From Spirochaetia bacterium (GTDB lineage: Bacteria; Spirochaetota; Spirochaetia; Treponematales; Treponemataceae): DNA of 64,000 nucleotides. The position numbers were made by a program, and so were the translations under genes. Shown here one piece after another: positions 13,001-20,419 of this stretch. Position 1 is the first letter of the stretch; each line of letters starts with the position of its first letter. The notes under the pieces were generated by a model. That model did no database searches, had not been told where the DNA came from, and worked only from the letters and a program-made list of their open reading frames with translations. The stretch spans positions 1 to 64,000 of the forward strand of contig JALELH010000030.1 in assembly GCA_022768865.1 (NCBI GenBank), written 5' to 3'.

Positions 13001-13414
13001 ACTTTTGCCACTGTCATCGTTAGACCATACCGTAACTTCGTAAGTTCCGTCAGGATACTGCCAGCCGTTGGTCTTTGCGTATGCACCGTCGTCCTTATTG
13101 TTAAGGGTAATCTGCCATGTTGTGCCGCTTATGGATGCAGTACCCTTGTAGACTTCTGTGCCTGTGTTTGTGTTTACAACGCGCACATTAACAGACGTTA
13201 CAAGAACATCGTCCGTACATTCGCCGGAAAGTACAAAGCTGCCGCGGATTACGGCGCCTACAGGAGGGTAGCTTATGGAAGCCGTTGGTGCGCTTACGTC
13301 TACGGCTTCTCCAAGACCAATGTCCTTGCAGGAAAAAACAGCAGTCAAAGGAATAATTACGGCTGCTGCCAGAAGGCTTTTTAACAGGTTCTTTCTAAAA
13401 AAACATTTTTTCAT
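1061..13414 (-). CDS. Giant Ig-repeat surface lipoprotein (4117 aa)
   Basis: The chosen start gives MKKCFFRKNLLKSLLAA followed by a hydrophobic core and a lipobox-like VFSC (Cys about residue 28), so this is a probable lipoprotein. AGGAG lies 7 bases upstream of the ATG; the open frame runs 63 codons further upstream with no signal sequence, so that start was rejected. The body is a chain of bacterial Ig-like domains marked by recurring DNTPP/DNTAPV linkers and DxAGN strand ends. Two blocks are near duplicates, 370 codons apart. The last ~500 residues change character and resemble a beta-propeller-like region (repeated strands such as VVMVWYDSENDRLMYSY and GIHIAAYSSDRG). Likely exported and surface exposed, possibly an adhesin or fibre. 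It shares domain type with the next gene upstream, 512 bp away. Ligand unknown. Confidence 0.8.
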   Translation of the reverse strand: MKKCFFRKNLLKSLLAAAVIIPLTAVFSCKDIGLGEAVDVSAPTASISYPPVGAVIRGSFVLSGECTDDVLVTSVNVRVVNTNTGTEVYKGTASISGTTWQITLNNKDDGAYAKTNGWQYPDGTYEVTVWSNDDSGKSSGVSSRTLDIDNTPPFFIISKPGVTVAKVAAGTEPAAYGSTFSVSGTIADLHEISKMALDIYDKDGNPLTDSNDSNKAKNIYETSIATAGGTSVEFANTSRSAGDSVAYQRYITLYKDLETSTATKNFKCTVRLSDSAREYKNPGDSGTGEGNVTSCVYLYDDVYSAYLSSSKGLGLSASNLMQISNGTQNNGSLRKEDLKAKEVNTASFTNGSNETDSRLSFTLNPAANPTYTLSGLGIFGTKDDADALNKNQLANSSKVTASISAGLNNTAMLPKTVHAWIVDMTTKVTVSLADGKKTYDEAKVKEFAGKFTSALNAVAVINRGKMDPESQSYDANYTSDVFKTQVLKTVKEQTGCDDVWCVKDNTGSTASSSELFTLPFGMNDDGICGLNGDSLSTDLSNILKIDHYYLIALTGCDLDGLEFSHNSLFGFKGVGTGQIPKINVLSPVTDSVKTSAKLEKYPDGTTNGGLTFTGTAAIGDSEIDYIEYIIKVIDKSTNAVVGDKDGIKGKLEIKDGVQSKGFLKTDDKVNYTWEFYPAKCDGYDNIKCPKDEAYQYTVEFIAHDVLNQDNSITSTILVDSIKPVLGITAVTPAVENAESGKPYFVNGKINATFSARDNSDLDKVEYYCYASDKDIIFDAETGIAKVGGVEATQCTDNTGKFEGDDNQNKFGTTVTLDTTKITADEKQKNLLIVFKATDKVGNVTYTTRNFIVDQTTDRPKIESINFSDVKEEELGPDKNLFAKTSNNKMKFNVSDDDGTVSDISATAVAKGSSAKSINLYSNGAIDLSKLDEGIYTVTIIVKDANYKDDENTPFNKTEKSYCIAVSAGAPNIEIAESDKAFRKDDTVEVEVKLTNHSKSDTTVTLLRKADAPEAELLKNAYYRDGKITIAAGASATFKDKFTVDATEDKITKKVVYTVKDSYEQTNSYDFSYVVDNKNPVVNITAVTPKVENTTAGSPYFVNGKINVTFNASDNYNLAKVEYYCFDGTDATNISIKDAENGSGIVAKIGDAALTQYKGSGTQDDLNVLSGKFEGDDSQDKFGKTVIIDTTKISNETQKNLLIVFKATDKANNVTYAANKFIVDQTTDRPTISPSNFSDGITAADISNEKGNLFGIKSNNKLMGSVADDDGIASFEVCYRKATSYNADGTAVFTGPFKDDESKYAENPTSVNISQVIPPQEGEGKFEIYFIVKDKEYKDDGTTPCNKIETGKYYVGVSNGEPKISLGFDSTYKTQDAYTRSYANKKDGETENPTITVYGNVSNKNSSDVALTTDLIKSVVRSDGADARDGTDTKTNILDLTKLEKQTADATAKTAFTQVIQPLGSDGESKTIKYIVTDVFGQTSEAEVTYTIDDEKPVFVNDTANTENNLKLNGNLHVETNWYKSDQLSIKGYFKDTGSGIEEVKCKLTIYEVSSDNPTQKTENVVTSTINAVAVANNPGLYKFEGTITGLKPGKENYLELSAEDKCGNVSETTRSTIWLDKEPPLFATKFISVDNGASHSAASGSVTVNGRQGIMLYGTVSDALSGVSSVDATNILKFKIAGNQISYTGLKFTTETLPAEMNGESANPAYWTFFNTDSKFTDYSAIDDKTKITAWKASFDAITSNGSLSVECADMAKSSSENYNVLSFVVDKKAPVVTVRTSNKNVNGTLTIEGNVTEENTLSSMELYYATTLPEASVANEVFAGTKTLEAAGWTKFGTETITEVSKIYSWQYENFNFNKLSGAEDTADGKGSVYVLPVVKDSAGNNSALKIKTKNGTGVPTAAEGWNATEFTVDMNADRPTVQVANLDRKGKGTDSEPYTYILKYGTNAQIKGKISDDDALADKAVKVFIASKDKITSIKIPEAQKDTFPVDGTTYNITYGESNTAGTITYSKDNGWKRTVDVNGTSKTEITTLTGNDWTFTPADTEDGPKTVYFYLVDNKDSVFFTGNADKGSLYKPYFQFSSATAENSGNALNYSSDSLSPEIRSAKIYSYASNDASAKAVVEGGEAIGSTLIVGGKAKKYIAMELTGYDANQIDGFTLEVTSSGKGRAAPLMYRAGVVPSATGYTLNGNMATETASNTEAKWTTTKIDLTDWATGEVTVTVNVYDKSGLKGNGKYSFNIDNTAPQVIEIIPAYDENSKEEKTGSFSISGRASDSDTGRAGVEDVSFYVPKKGQDSLTDEQLASLTMEDPTDAAKTVTVWSSKTQFKESWKFNFTGEGGAYDSPLFDTYTMLDDAKNPVYAGTSDGSNIWTIPVCIKATDALGNFKIVRHAIKYNPDGDKPKVTFTYPTEAQYKADEDNESLGYAVLGSTIRVTGTVEIPNMDCNAVSDGVYVQIAKDVMKAKKALTLYKAAKDIEFTINGNKVTVKAGVYLKKSRIGTLNKNTDYTEESVAAGAEITGAQASVLKQGEDYIHEIDWAAAKDATWGSASYKYTTVRADTISTNDSARKNIGEWTDGSDAEKPNKSGFKTAEDRAAWWGIPATSTTSNWSIAINQKNELNPTADGETNNIAIRACAVNNQGKAGAWCEPYYIHIDNQAPVMEVKLRQYDVAFTGASSANSIGNLLVEKLYEPGMYLKGEWYIYVDITDESGVKDGSINVMGSSGVITEKYSKNNIDCYHVWIPVDKTATNLLTYKVSATDTDEGNPHTITSTYQVNVDNTAPVIGSIKTTTSGDNSFEAATANAMSAYNIKDSSKSFNINNSVEESGSGFERTVFYLIRKKTGAAYTINSASKQCILDPFSLDASGKPSEVKVETDGLTPIEVKQGDKTFTLYGKKIDGSQTSGSVIDHQKFYVSGTLNSHIRAGGLVYIGNVLTRIKSINGTTVELEEPTTTEATSATFIYAQVVDNQSSEGGSPTTDGYGYTFKYTDDGDGMPEKVDVASDGVNWSADIRSANLPDGPVTLIVMAFDKAGNVSCKEIDTNIANNAPRIAKVFLGTDINNDGTYQANEFEEYNWSINEYNQTVTSNYTERMALKTKDYVSGKKSQGNGSAFKIKNGLAVVPEIVGGNVGAGGSIGMVYSRTAEGSTSAINNADAVIAPVKGTVIAPSATGYTLPNGQYQGLTDSNNKFYCYKLENKDIAGLASNDALKNATEASVDGEGKKMSFTFWDETEEGIKGQSTQNAVLFVEDFTVDLIDGTKPVAKIHPFHWNSKTDNSIQKDANGNLLGHIELEEDLAGTKLEEQYGADPKVSGKIVLTGYAYDETRLSKVEITGTAGKFAPTNCVAEYKKDSTTGVVEWTSASNATEGWALKVTEKRAPDQNGHLVEWRLEVDTEKVSGVACTDLVLTVTAYDDTILATKNSSVPGTDATTRTVVYATDVQAATGKFYSTAAEAAAGSVATGKKLSTDIETCYEKAVADATNTNVYAYYTGTTGTYQMDVVPYVTEVITNLTSGKESNPSVYNRTALGKYPVAAGETIYIKGFNITTDATYEREREEQEGEFDKIPVRSVAVAADRTSGILSYKENNIEIINNLNNNDARGSYEGTTTKETGDYTVYSNYYNRTPNNDNNNRLTDDIDLDVWQINKQAARPISGVISDPVMKISPTSGMIGFAFTNGPLYFSMPGTLAAQAREDNGAGEYSYFYWQGSYDFMSSVGFAYDSTGHTYGCAAGGDINSNDADRFSFMTDRWGVSGVATNGSYAGSNALRLEMIAQVGDSNGQNTGTINFDKQRIKSPSYATYRNGNATNIYMAYFDNLNGEIRFRAGTLNDNTGKTNFGNFNDTYTENKVAETTDGGRYKTTYVQVVADSNGTNLLGKAGEYVSIGVTSDNKVVMVWYDSENDRLMYSYNSSPSTIRNGKNKEGWSDARTIFRNTGAYCQIAVDADNGIHIAAYSSDRGGSVKYAYLSSVDAAAKTCTVDCCGIVGENLTLDVAKENGKVVPHIGYYSNSSMRPKYAYLIGGISGSDTSVKTGSSSAEQYTGNWEISVVPTSKKIKQDRINVGVWKDNGGNLKNSVTGTSSADRYYGKCYGNGTKNAVIAYAANKSSTEGYIETAQKK

Positions 13415-13487
13415 AGCATGGCTCCTGATAGAAAAATGACAATATTCCGTTTTTCTTGTCGGCATTTTTATTGTTCCACTTAAGGAA

Positions 13488-13570
13488 AACTCCATTTTTA
13501 CTGAAGAAAGTAGAATATTTAGAGATAATGGAGTTATTAATAGTATAGATGTTTGTTTATAGGTGCGCAA
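13488..13570 (-). promoter_or_regulatory. Candidate promoter and 5' leader hairpin of the giant lipoprotein gene
   Basis: On the minus strand a TTGCGC box (13565-13570) and a TATACT box (13542-13547) are separated by 17 bp, a plausible sigma70-type pair with a weak -35. The predicted start lies near 13535. There the transcript would begin with AACTCCAT (13528-13535), which pairs with ATGGAGTT (13488-13495) over 8 bp across a 32-nt loop. The leader is then about 120 nt. No experimental support; the hairpin could be fortuitous. Confidence 0.4.
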
Positions 13571-13621
13571 GGGCGAAAGTAAATGCACTTTAGATGCCGG
13601 CACCGGTTGTAACTTTTCCCC
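13571..13621. repeat. Two-stem element, copy A (first stem only)
   Basis: Left arm GGGCGAAAG (13571-13579) and right arm CTTTTCCCC (13613-13621) pair with one mismatch and one G-T pair. They enclose a 33-nt loop that contains AGATGCCGGCACC and ends TTGTAA. The loop closely resembles that of the copy at 20681. The second stem is not seen; copy B starts four bases later. Confidence 0.55.
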
Positions 13622-13624
13622 AAC

Positions 13625-13702
13625 GGCAAAAGCTTTGCTGCTTAGTTATTTTTAGAATCTTTAACTTTTGCCGCACCAATTGCATGCAATTGGTGTAAAG
13701 GC
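13625..13702. repeat. Two-stem element, copy B
   Basis: GGCAAAAG (13625-13632) pairs perfectly with CTTTTGCC (13665-13672) across a 32-nt loop. One base later a perfect 22-bp palindrome follows (13674-13695, arms CACCAATTGCA and its complement), then TAAAGGC. The layout is the same as in copies C-E near 20.5-20.9 kb but the arm sequences differ, and they differ in a compensating way. It lies between the two giant genes. Confidence 0.7.
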
Positions 13703-13763
13703 AGTTTAGTTATGCAATTCTTGTATAGGTGGTTTAGTATAAGAGGGAAAAGCATTTGCTGTT

Positions 13764-13917
13764 ATGGGAGATGGCCTCCCTAGTCGATGGGAGATGGTCT
13801 CCCTAGTCGATGGGAGATAGTCCCCCTAGTCGATGGGAGATAGTCCCCCTAGTCGATGGGAGATAGTCCCCCTAGTCGATGGGAGATAGTCCCCCTAGTC
13901 GATGGGAGACGGCCTCC
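13764..13917. repeat. 23-bp tandem dyad array, six full units plus a partial
   Basis: Units begin at 13764, 13787, 13810, 13833, 13856, 13879 and 13902, an exact 23-bp period. Each unit holds a dyad of the type GGGAGA-TGG-TCTCCC (in the central four units GGGAGA-TAG-TCCCCC, so the right arm is partly decayed), then a CTAGTCGAT linker. The array ends 8 bp before the stop codon of the 2122-aa protein gene. Unit copies are nearly identical, which suggests recent expansion. There are no spacers of differing sequence, so it is not a CRISPR. Confidence 0.9.
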
Positions 13918-13925
13918 AAAAAAAA

Positions 13926-16900
13926 CTAGAACAGTGTGGTTCTTAAGCCAAAGCTGAATGTAAATACATACTTTTTGGCATCGCCGCCGCCAACATCTGA
14001 CGGAATAAACCATACCTGAGGTTCAAAGTATGTGGACCATGTCCTGAAGTACTTGGCATTGGCAATGGTTACACGCGGGAATTCAAACTGCATTAAGGCT
14101 GCAGAAAGCACCTGTGCAACCTTTTCTCCTGTTGTAGAAGAAGCACCGGATTCCGTAAAGTAGCTGAAGTTGGCACCTACAGAAACCGTTGCCGTAAGCC
14201 AGTCCCAGTCACGTCCCCAGAAGTATCTGAACGGAATGTATGCAATCTGTGCAATAATCTTTCCGCCGTAAACGTTGCCGCCAAAGCGCAGGCCCGTCGG
14301 GTCTTTGCCAAACATCTTGGACATGCTGTCTCTCTGGGACTGCGTAAACTGACCTACGCTTGCCTGGAGCTTAACTGCACCGTCAAAGGCCGTAAGTCCT
14401 ATACCAAAGTTCCACAGTGTAGCACCCCATACAGAAGCATCAAAATAAAGTCCCTGGATGAACTTAGGCACTTCGTAAGAAGACTTGTCTCCCTTGCGCA
14501 AGGTAAGGGTTACGTCGTTTAAGTCTATGTCGTCGCTGGAAAGTCCGCTGAACAGAAGTTCCTGGTTGTAGCTGCCGCCTTCTCCCGGAGAAATAAGGGT
14601 TACGGAAGGGTTTGTCCTGTCTACCTGAACTACGGTTCTTGTAATGGCTTTTTCGCTGTTATACATTTCTGCCTTTATAAGCATAAAGTGGTATCCTGCA
14701 GGAATATCAAGGTTTTCTACCCTGAATTCCCAGTGGATCTTGCCTTCCTTGGAAACAGGTGCATAGGTTTTGCCGTTGTCAAAGCTTATGTAGATTCTCT
14801 TTACCTTTCTGTTTTCAAGTTCCGTGCGGCGGTCGTAAGGCAGGGTCTTGTCCTTAAGTTCTGCCAGTTCTTCATCCGTAAGGATGTAGCCTGCGTTGCC
14901 TTCAAGGAGCGGCCTGTTGCGTGCAAAGTCTCCGTAAGTAAAGTTTTCAAGGGTTACCCACGGGCCTGTTGACTTATAGATAAACGACTGCTCGTTAGAA
15001 AGAATGCGCTTTCCGTTCTTTGTTACGGCAATTGTCTGGAAGTAATGCACGCCTTCTTTTAGTACAAATTCTTCCCCTACAGGGTAAGAAATGGCGTTGC
15101 CGCTGGCATCCGTAGAATCAACTATAAGAGGTGTTATATGGTTGTTAAGCGTAAATTTATAGTATCCGCTCTTTGTTACTTCTGCGCTGCCCAGTTCTTC
15201 CATTTTGCGGCTGTCTATATACAGGTCTACATGGTCTACAGGATCATCTTTTTCTGAATATGTGCTTCCGTAAATGTTAAACTGTCCGTGGCAGTGTTCG
15301 CCGTTTAACGGGTAAATTACGTCTACCTTAGAAAGAGGCTTTGTCTTGTCTACTTCTATGTTGCGGCTTACACGGGAAATATTTCCGGCAGCATCCGTAC
15401 CTGTAAGTTCTATGTTGTAAAAGCCGTTGTTAAGTTCTGAAACGTCAATTACCTGTGTAATGATTTCATCCGGAACAAGTTCCCTTTTTGCCAGACGGTC
15501 TGGTATTGTTTTGCCTTCAAGGCTGCGGATTGTAATAAACAGGCTTGTAAGGTCTATGTTGTCTATGGTGCGTCCTGACATGAATATTCTTTTAGAAACC
15601 TTAGAATCGTCTAAAGGAAGTTCCAGCTTTAAGTTTGGCGGCGTGTTGTCTACGTTTATCAGAGAAGAATAAAGTGCGCTGATGCCGTATTTGTCGTAAA
15701 TGCGGATGAATACTACGTGTGTGCCGTCCTGAACAACGCTTGTGTTGAATGTGTAAGACCAGTCCGTTGTGCCCTTTGCGTCGTTGAATGTGGCGCCGTT
15801 GTCTACAGAAATCTGCACAAGTTCTATGTCGTTTTTGTCGCTTGCCCAGCCTTTTAGGGTAACTGTTCCGCGCACTGTCTTTTCAATTTCCGGCGATGTC
15901 ATTGCACCCTTTGGTTCTTCAAGGGAAACACGGAACACGCGCTTAACTTCGTCTCCCTTTACGCCGTTTACGTCTATGGCATAGGCTGTAATTGTGTGTT
16001 CGTTGTCCTTTAATGACAAAAGCGGAATGTCAAACTTATAGCTTGAAGAATATTCGCTGCCGTCTTCTGCTATATACTGCTTGTATTCGTCGTTGTCTAT
16101 CTTATAGAAGATTTTACATTTGCCGTCGTCATCAAATACAACACCGGAAATGGTAAAGTCTGTTGTTACAACCTGCATTTCTTCCGGAAGATGTATTTCC
16201 GTTACAGGCTTGTCGCTCTTTTCGTCTACAGTAAAGTTCCAGCTGTTTATTACAGTTTCGTTGCCGATTTCGTCCGTAAAGGTAAATGACATTTTGTTGT
16301 CTATCGGTGCGTCAAAGGTTCCTATGCGGATGTTTGGCAGCTTGTCGTTCATAGTGCGCAGCGGGTCTGTTCTTTCTGATACAGCAACTTCGTTGCCTTC
16401 TGCATCTGTTTCTTTCTTTACAGGAACATCACTTGCCTTTGTGTAGATTTCGTATGGAAGTTTTGTTCTGCCGCTTGCGCTTGTGTAGGTTATTTTATTT
16501 GTCTTTCCTGCGTCGCTTACAGAGAATACAATTGTGTTTTCTCCGTTTACTACAGTGCCTTCTTCCGGCAAAATAACCTTAACTTCAGGCGGTGTTGTGT
16601 CTTTCTGCACTGCGGTGTTTACAAAGGTTGTCTTGCCTACTGTGTCCGTTACCTTTATAGAGAACGGTATGTAGCCGTCTTCTACATCCTTTAGCGGAAC
16701 TGTTACCCAGAATTCTCCTGCTTTTGTAAACGGAATGTTTTTCCATTCTGCCTTTGTTTCTGACAGTACGGAACCGTCTTTTTTGTTAAGTTCTGCCTTT
16801 TCATCGTTTATGGCGTATTCTATTTTAGCAATTCCGTTGCCGTCTTTTGCACTGCCGGAAATTACAAAGGAATCCTTTACAAAGGCCATGTTTTTAGAGC

Positions 16901-19900
16901 CTGTTAATTTTACTTCAGGTTTTGCAGTATCAACAACAAGGTTTACATCTGGTGCAAGGTAAGAGCCTCCGTTGTCTCCATTAACACGGATGCTTACGCC
17001 GCGGAATGTTCCGTCGCTTGATGCAGTAAGCTTTATAATCTTGCCTTCTGCGCTTACGTTCAGGCCTGCAATGTCTCCGCGTACTCTTGCCTTTACAGGG
17101 CCAGGCACGTTGCAGTAGCCCACAAGTGCAGAACCGTCGTTAAGCACGTAAGACTTTAAGTTTTCGTCGTAGCGTGTTTTGCCTTCGCACTGCCAGTAAA
17201 TGGCCGGTTCATTTTCTATAACTTCGTGCTGGCGGATTACATTGAATGTTCCCCTTGCAGAAGTTTTGCTTCCTTTTACATCTGCCGTTATTTCTATATT
17301 TGTAATGCGGGCAGGCAAATTAGCCAGCGGAATTGATGCCGTGTATTCGTTTTCTAAGGTTTCAGAATCTGATGCAACTAAAACAGCCGGAACAGAACCA
17401 GTCTGCTTTACCATTCCGCCTGGAGCTTCTACGCCGTCTATTACATAAGCAAGTGACTTAATTTCGCTGTTGCTTTTTACAGTTACTGCCATTGCATGAA
17501 CTTCTTCTTTTGGAGCACCACGGCTTAAAAGAACGTCCATACCGCTTTTGTATGGTTCGTTGTCTATGTTGGCAATTTCTATTTCTACTTTGCTTTCTGC
17601 CTGAACGTTAAGAGGTTCTGAATTTACTTTTACAGGTTTTGGTGTGTCCTGTGTATTTGCCGTAAACACAATGGCAGGTTCATCTGCCCTAAGGCTTTCT
17701 TTGCGCACATATTTAAATGTGTTGTCAAGGATTCCCTGATAAACACAAACGCCGTAACTGTCACGGCCAGAAAGCCAGTACATTTTAGGAGCTGCTTTTG
17801 CTACCTTTTTGCCGTTTTCGTCTAATACGTCTTCTTCCGGAGCATAAGGAATTTTGCGCACAAAGACTGCCTGTGCAGCATCCTGTCCGTCAGCTGCCTG
17901 TGCAACAATTTCTACTACGGCAATTCCGTCTGCAAATGTATCAAAGTTAAGGTTTGTAATTGACCATGCGCCGCGCCTAGAAACTTCAAGATCCTGCCAG
18001 TCTGTATCTGCTGCACGTTCTGAACCTGTAAGCAAAATGCCGTTATAAAGGTCTGCCTTTACGGAAAGGATTCTGTAGCGCACTTTTGCAGATGTAACGT
18101 TTGTTTTGCCGGAAATTGTCAGTTTAGATTCCGGTGTTTCAAATTCAAACGGAATGCCGCGTTCTGCACTGTATGTATCTGTGTCGTCAAGGGTAAGTTC
18201 CAGTTTTTCCAGTGGTGCTACAAACTTAAGCAGTCTTGAATTGTATACAGCCCCGGCCATGTCTGTTACTGAAACTTTAAATTCAGAAGAATCTGTTTCT
18301 GATGTAAGGGTGATTATATTGTCTTTAAATGAAACGTCAACGCCTTTTTGCGCAGGGCTTAGTGTTACAGAAGAAATTTTTCCGCCTGCAAAATATCCTG
18401 TCAATGGCTTTTCTTTCTGTGCAATTACGGCTCCGTCTTCTGTAATCTTAGAATCCGTAAAGTAAACACCCGGAGTGTCTGTTTCTGTCCATATTTTTGT
18501 AAGGTCACGGATATTTAATATTGAATAATATGTTGAAGGACGCTGGTAAATGTCTGTTGCCGTAATTTCTATGCTTACAACACCCCATGGCATTGCGTCC
18601 CCATAAAGAGGTATGGAAACTGATGTATTCTTTTCCCCGCCTTTTAATGAAGCAGCTCCTTCAAGAACGCCGTCTTTTCCCCATTTTATTTTATAGCTTG
18701 CAGAAGAAAGTCCGCAGGAAGATGTTACAGGAATTTCGTATGTTCCGTCTGAATCCGGGTTTACTATAATTCCATCTGTTATGTCTGTGGTTTTTCCTGC
18801 TGCCTTAAATACAGGCTGACCGAATTCCGGTGCAATGCCTTTTGTTTTAAATGTAGAAGATGCAACGTTGCCTTTTACGCCGTATTTGTCTGTGGCATAA
18901 ACATATACTGTGTGGCTTCCGTCTGAAAAGGTGCCTTCAAGTGGTGCATAAAATACACCGGTGCAGTCTATTGTTTTTTCTTCTCCGTTGTCTACCTTGT
19001 ATGTTATGCTTATTACGCCGTCGTCGTCTTTTGCAATGCCGCGGACAAACAGAGAGCCTTCGTCGCATTCAAGTTCTATGTTTGACGGATAGGATATTTC
19101 TACAACCGGTTTGTCTGCTTCCTGATTTAAAAGAATGTTCTGTCTGATGGAAACAGTGTTCCCCATGGTGTCAGTACCCGTAATTGTAAATACTTCTGAC
19201 TTCTGCTTGCCTATGGAATTTATTTCCTTTACCCAGTACGGGTTGCCCGGAGTAAGCTCAAAGTCTCCTGTTTCTGAACCCCACTGCCATGAAAGTTTCT
19301 GGATTCCGTTTACGTCCTTTGCATAGCCTGCAACCGTAAACACGCCGTTTACTTCTTCATCTTTTGCAGGCGTAATTATCCTTATTTCCGGATTTGTATT
19401 GTCAATAAAATAAAGGAAGGCATAGTTGCCTACAGAGCCTGCATTGTCCCTTGCACGGAACCAGCATGTGGCAACGCCGTCAGGGAAGTCCTTTGTGTTT
19501 ACTGAAATGTTAAAGTTAAACTGGCTTGTAAGTCCGTCTTCTGTTCTTTCTTTATATTTTTCTTCTTTTATTGATGCAAGGTTGTAGTATTTGCCGCCGT
19601 CCAGGGAATATTCAAGGCTGTTGATTCCGTTGCCGTCTTTGATTGTTCCTGTAAGTTCAATTCTTCCGGAAACAAGCTGACCCATAGTGTGGTTTGTAAC
19701 TTCTATTACAGGAGCACGGCGGTCAAGCTGCCAGGTTACCTTTGTGCGTTCGCCTTTTTTTGGAACTACGCGGCTCTGGTCCACATTGCCTTTTTCGTCT
19801 TTGTAGGCATCAGGGTTTCCGTTATCTATGCCGTATACTTCTATTGTGTGGGGGCCTTCAAAAAGTTTTGTTGTATCAAGGTAATAAGACCAGAATTCTG

Positions 19901-20294
19901 TTCCCTGTGCCTTTACCGGGTGTTCTTCGTCTCCGTCAAGGATAAGCCAGACTTCCGTAACTTTATCATCGTCTACACAGGTTCCGACAATGTTAAGGTT
20001 GCCCGGAACACGCATGTTTTCTACAGGGGTTGTTATGCCACTTACAGGCAGGTCTGATTTAGGGTCAATGTAAATGTTAAAAGGACCTGCTATGGATTTG
20101 TTTCCGGCTTTGTCTTCTGCCGTTACAAGTACATTATATTTGCCGGCTTCTTTTTCTGTTTCTGCATTGATGTCAAACTTTTCCTGCCAGCTGTTTTCTG
20201 GTCCAACAGAACGGGAAGTAACCTTTTTTGCCGCAAAGACAGAAACAGGCAGCAGTGCTACAGAAACCAGAATTGCAAGTGCTTTTTTTTGCAT
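13926..20294 (-). CDS. Giant Ig-repeat protein with barrel-like C-terminus (2122 aa)
   Basis: The protein starts with a classical signal peptide (MQKKALAILVSVALLPVSVFA, cut after AxA) and the gene has AGGGGTG five bases before the ATG. Most of the length is Ig-like bacterial repeats with linkers such as DNTPPNL and DTTPPEV and DGxxxVxVxAxDxxGN-type strands. The final ~170 residues (from about 1950) are different: alternating hydrophobic strands rich in aromatic residues (FDASVWGATLWNFGIGL onward) ending in TTLF, as in outer-membrane proteins whose last residue is Phe. I infer an outer-membrane-anchored surface protein, possibly the anchor or partner of the giant lipoprotein downstream. Ig domains are certain in style; the barrel is an inference from strand pattern, and the short barrel may need oligomers. 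Confidence 0.78.
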   Translation of the reverse strand: MQKKALAILVSVALLPVSVFAAKKVTSRSVGPENSWQEKFDINAETEKEAGKYNVLVTAEDKAGNKSIAGPFNIYIDPKSDLPVSGITTPVENMRVPGNLNIVGTCVDDDKVTEVWLILDGDEEHPVKAQGTEFWSYYLDTTKLFEGPHTIEVYGIDNGNPDAYKDEKGNVDQSRVVPKKGERTKVTWQLDRRAPVIEVTNHTMGQLVSGRIELTGTIKDGNGINSLEYSLDGGKYYNLASIKEEKYKERTEDGLTSQFNFNISVNTKDFPDGVATCWFRARDNAGSVGNYAFLYFIDNTNPEIRIITPAKDEEVNGVFTVAGYAKDVNGIQKLSWQWGSETGDFELTPGNPYWVKEINSIGKQKSEVFTITGTDTMGNTVSIRQNILLNQEADKPVVEISYPSNIELECDEGSLFVRGIAKDDDGVISITYKVDNGEEKTIDCTGVFYAPLEGTFSDGSHTVYVYATDKYGVKGNVASSTFKTKGIAPEFGQPVFKAAGKTTDITDGIIVNPDSDGTYEIPVTSSCGLSSASYKIKWGKDGVLEGAASLKGGEKNTSVSIPLYGDAMPWGVVSIEITATDIYQRPSTYYSILNIRDLTKIWTETDTPGVYFTDSKITEDGAVIAQKEKPLTGYFAGGKISSVTLSPAQKGVDVSFKDNIITLTSETDSSEFKVSVTDMAGAVYNSRLLKFVAPLEKLELTLDDTDTYSAERGIPFEFETPESKLTISGKTNVTSAKVRYRILSVKADLYNGILLTGSERAADTDWQDLEVSRRGAWSITNLNFDTFADGIAVVEIVAQAADGQDAAQAVFVRKIPYAPEEDVLDENGKKVAKAAPKMYWLSGRDSYGVCVYQGILDNTFKYVRKESLRADEPAIVFTANTQDTPKPVKVNSEPLNVQAESKVEIEIANIDNEPYKSGMDVLLSRGAPKEEVHAMAVTVKSNSEIKSLAYVIDGVEAPGGMVKQTGSVPAVLVASDSETLENEYTASIPLANLPARITNIEITADVKGSKTSARGTFNVIRQHEVIENEPAIYWQCEGKTRYDENLKSYVLNDGSALVGYCNVPGPVKARVRGDIAGLNVSAEGKIIKLTASSDGTFRGVSIRVNGDNGGSYLAPDVNLVVDTAKPEVKLTGSKNMAFVKDSFVISGSAKDGNGIAKIEYAINDEKAELNKKDGSVLSETKAEWKNIPFTKAGEFWVTVPLKDVEDGYIPFSIKVTDTVGKTTFVNTAVQKDTTPPEVKVILPEEGTVVNGENTIVFSVSDAGKTNKITYTSASGRTKLPYEIYTKASDVPVKKETDAEGNEVAVSERTDPLRTMNDKLPNIRIGTFDAPIDNKMSFTFTDEIGNETVINSWNFTVDEKSDKPVTEIHLPEEMQVVTTDFTISGVVFDDDGKCKIFYKIDNDEYKQYIAEDGSEYSSSYKFDIPLLSLKDNEHTITAYAIDVNGVKGDEVKRVFRVSLEEPKGAMTSPEIEKTVRGTVTLKGWASDKNDIELVQISVDNGATFNDAKGTTDWSYTFNTSVVQDGTHVVFIRIYDKYGISALYSSLINVDNTPPNLKLELPLDDSKVSKRIFMSGRTIDNIDLTSLFITIRSLEGKTIPDRLAKRELVPDEIITQVIDVSELNNGFYNIELTGTDAAGNISRVSRNIEVDKTKPLSKVDVIYPLNGEHCHGQFNIYGSTYSEKDDPVDHVDLYIDSRKMEELGSAEVTKSGYYKFTLNNHITPLIVDSTDASGNAISYPVGEEFVLKEGVHYFQTIAVTKNGKRILSNEQSFIYKSTGPWVTLENFTYGDFARNRPLLEGNAGYILTDEELAELKDKTLPYDRRTELENRKVKRIYISFDNGKTYAPVSKEGKIHWEFRVENLDIPAGYHFMLIKAEMYNSEKAITRTVVQVDRTNPSVTLISPGEGGSYNQELLFSGLSSDDIDLNDVTLTLRKGDKSSYEVPKFIQGLYFDASVWGATLWNFGIGLTAFDGAVKLQASVGQFTQSQRDSMSKMFGKDPTGLRFGGNVYGGKIIAQIAYIPFRYFWGRDWDWLTATVSVGANFSYFTESGASSTTGEKVAQVLSAALMQFEFPRVTIANAKYFRTWSTYFEPQVWFIPSDVGGGDAKKYVFTFSFGLRTTLF

Positions 20295-20419
20295 AATTCA
20301 CCCCTAAAAAACTTTTTTCTTCAAGTAACCCCAAATAACAAATCAAAGGTTATTTACATAAGACAAAATTCCCTTATTGCTTTATCGGCAGGAAACGAAC
20401 TATTCTGTATATATAGTTT

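Noticed and set aside
13415..13603. N-terminal extension of the giant lipoprotein
   Set aside because: The frame is open, but the signal peptide with lipobox begins at 13414 with AGGAG upstream; the extension covers the likely promoter and leader.
13764..13917. CRISPR-like array
   Set aside because: The repeats are contiguous 23-bp units without variable spacers and no cas gene is in the window; it is a tandem repeat.
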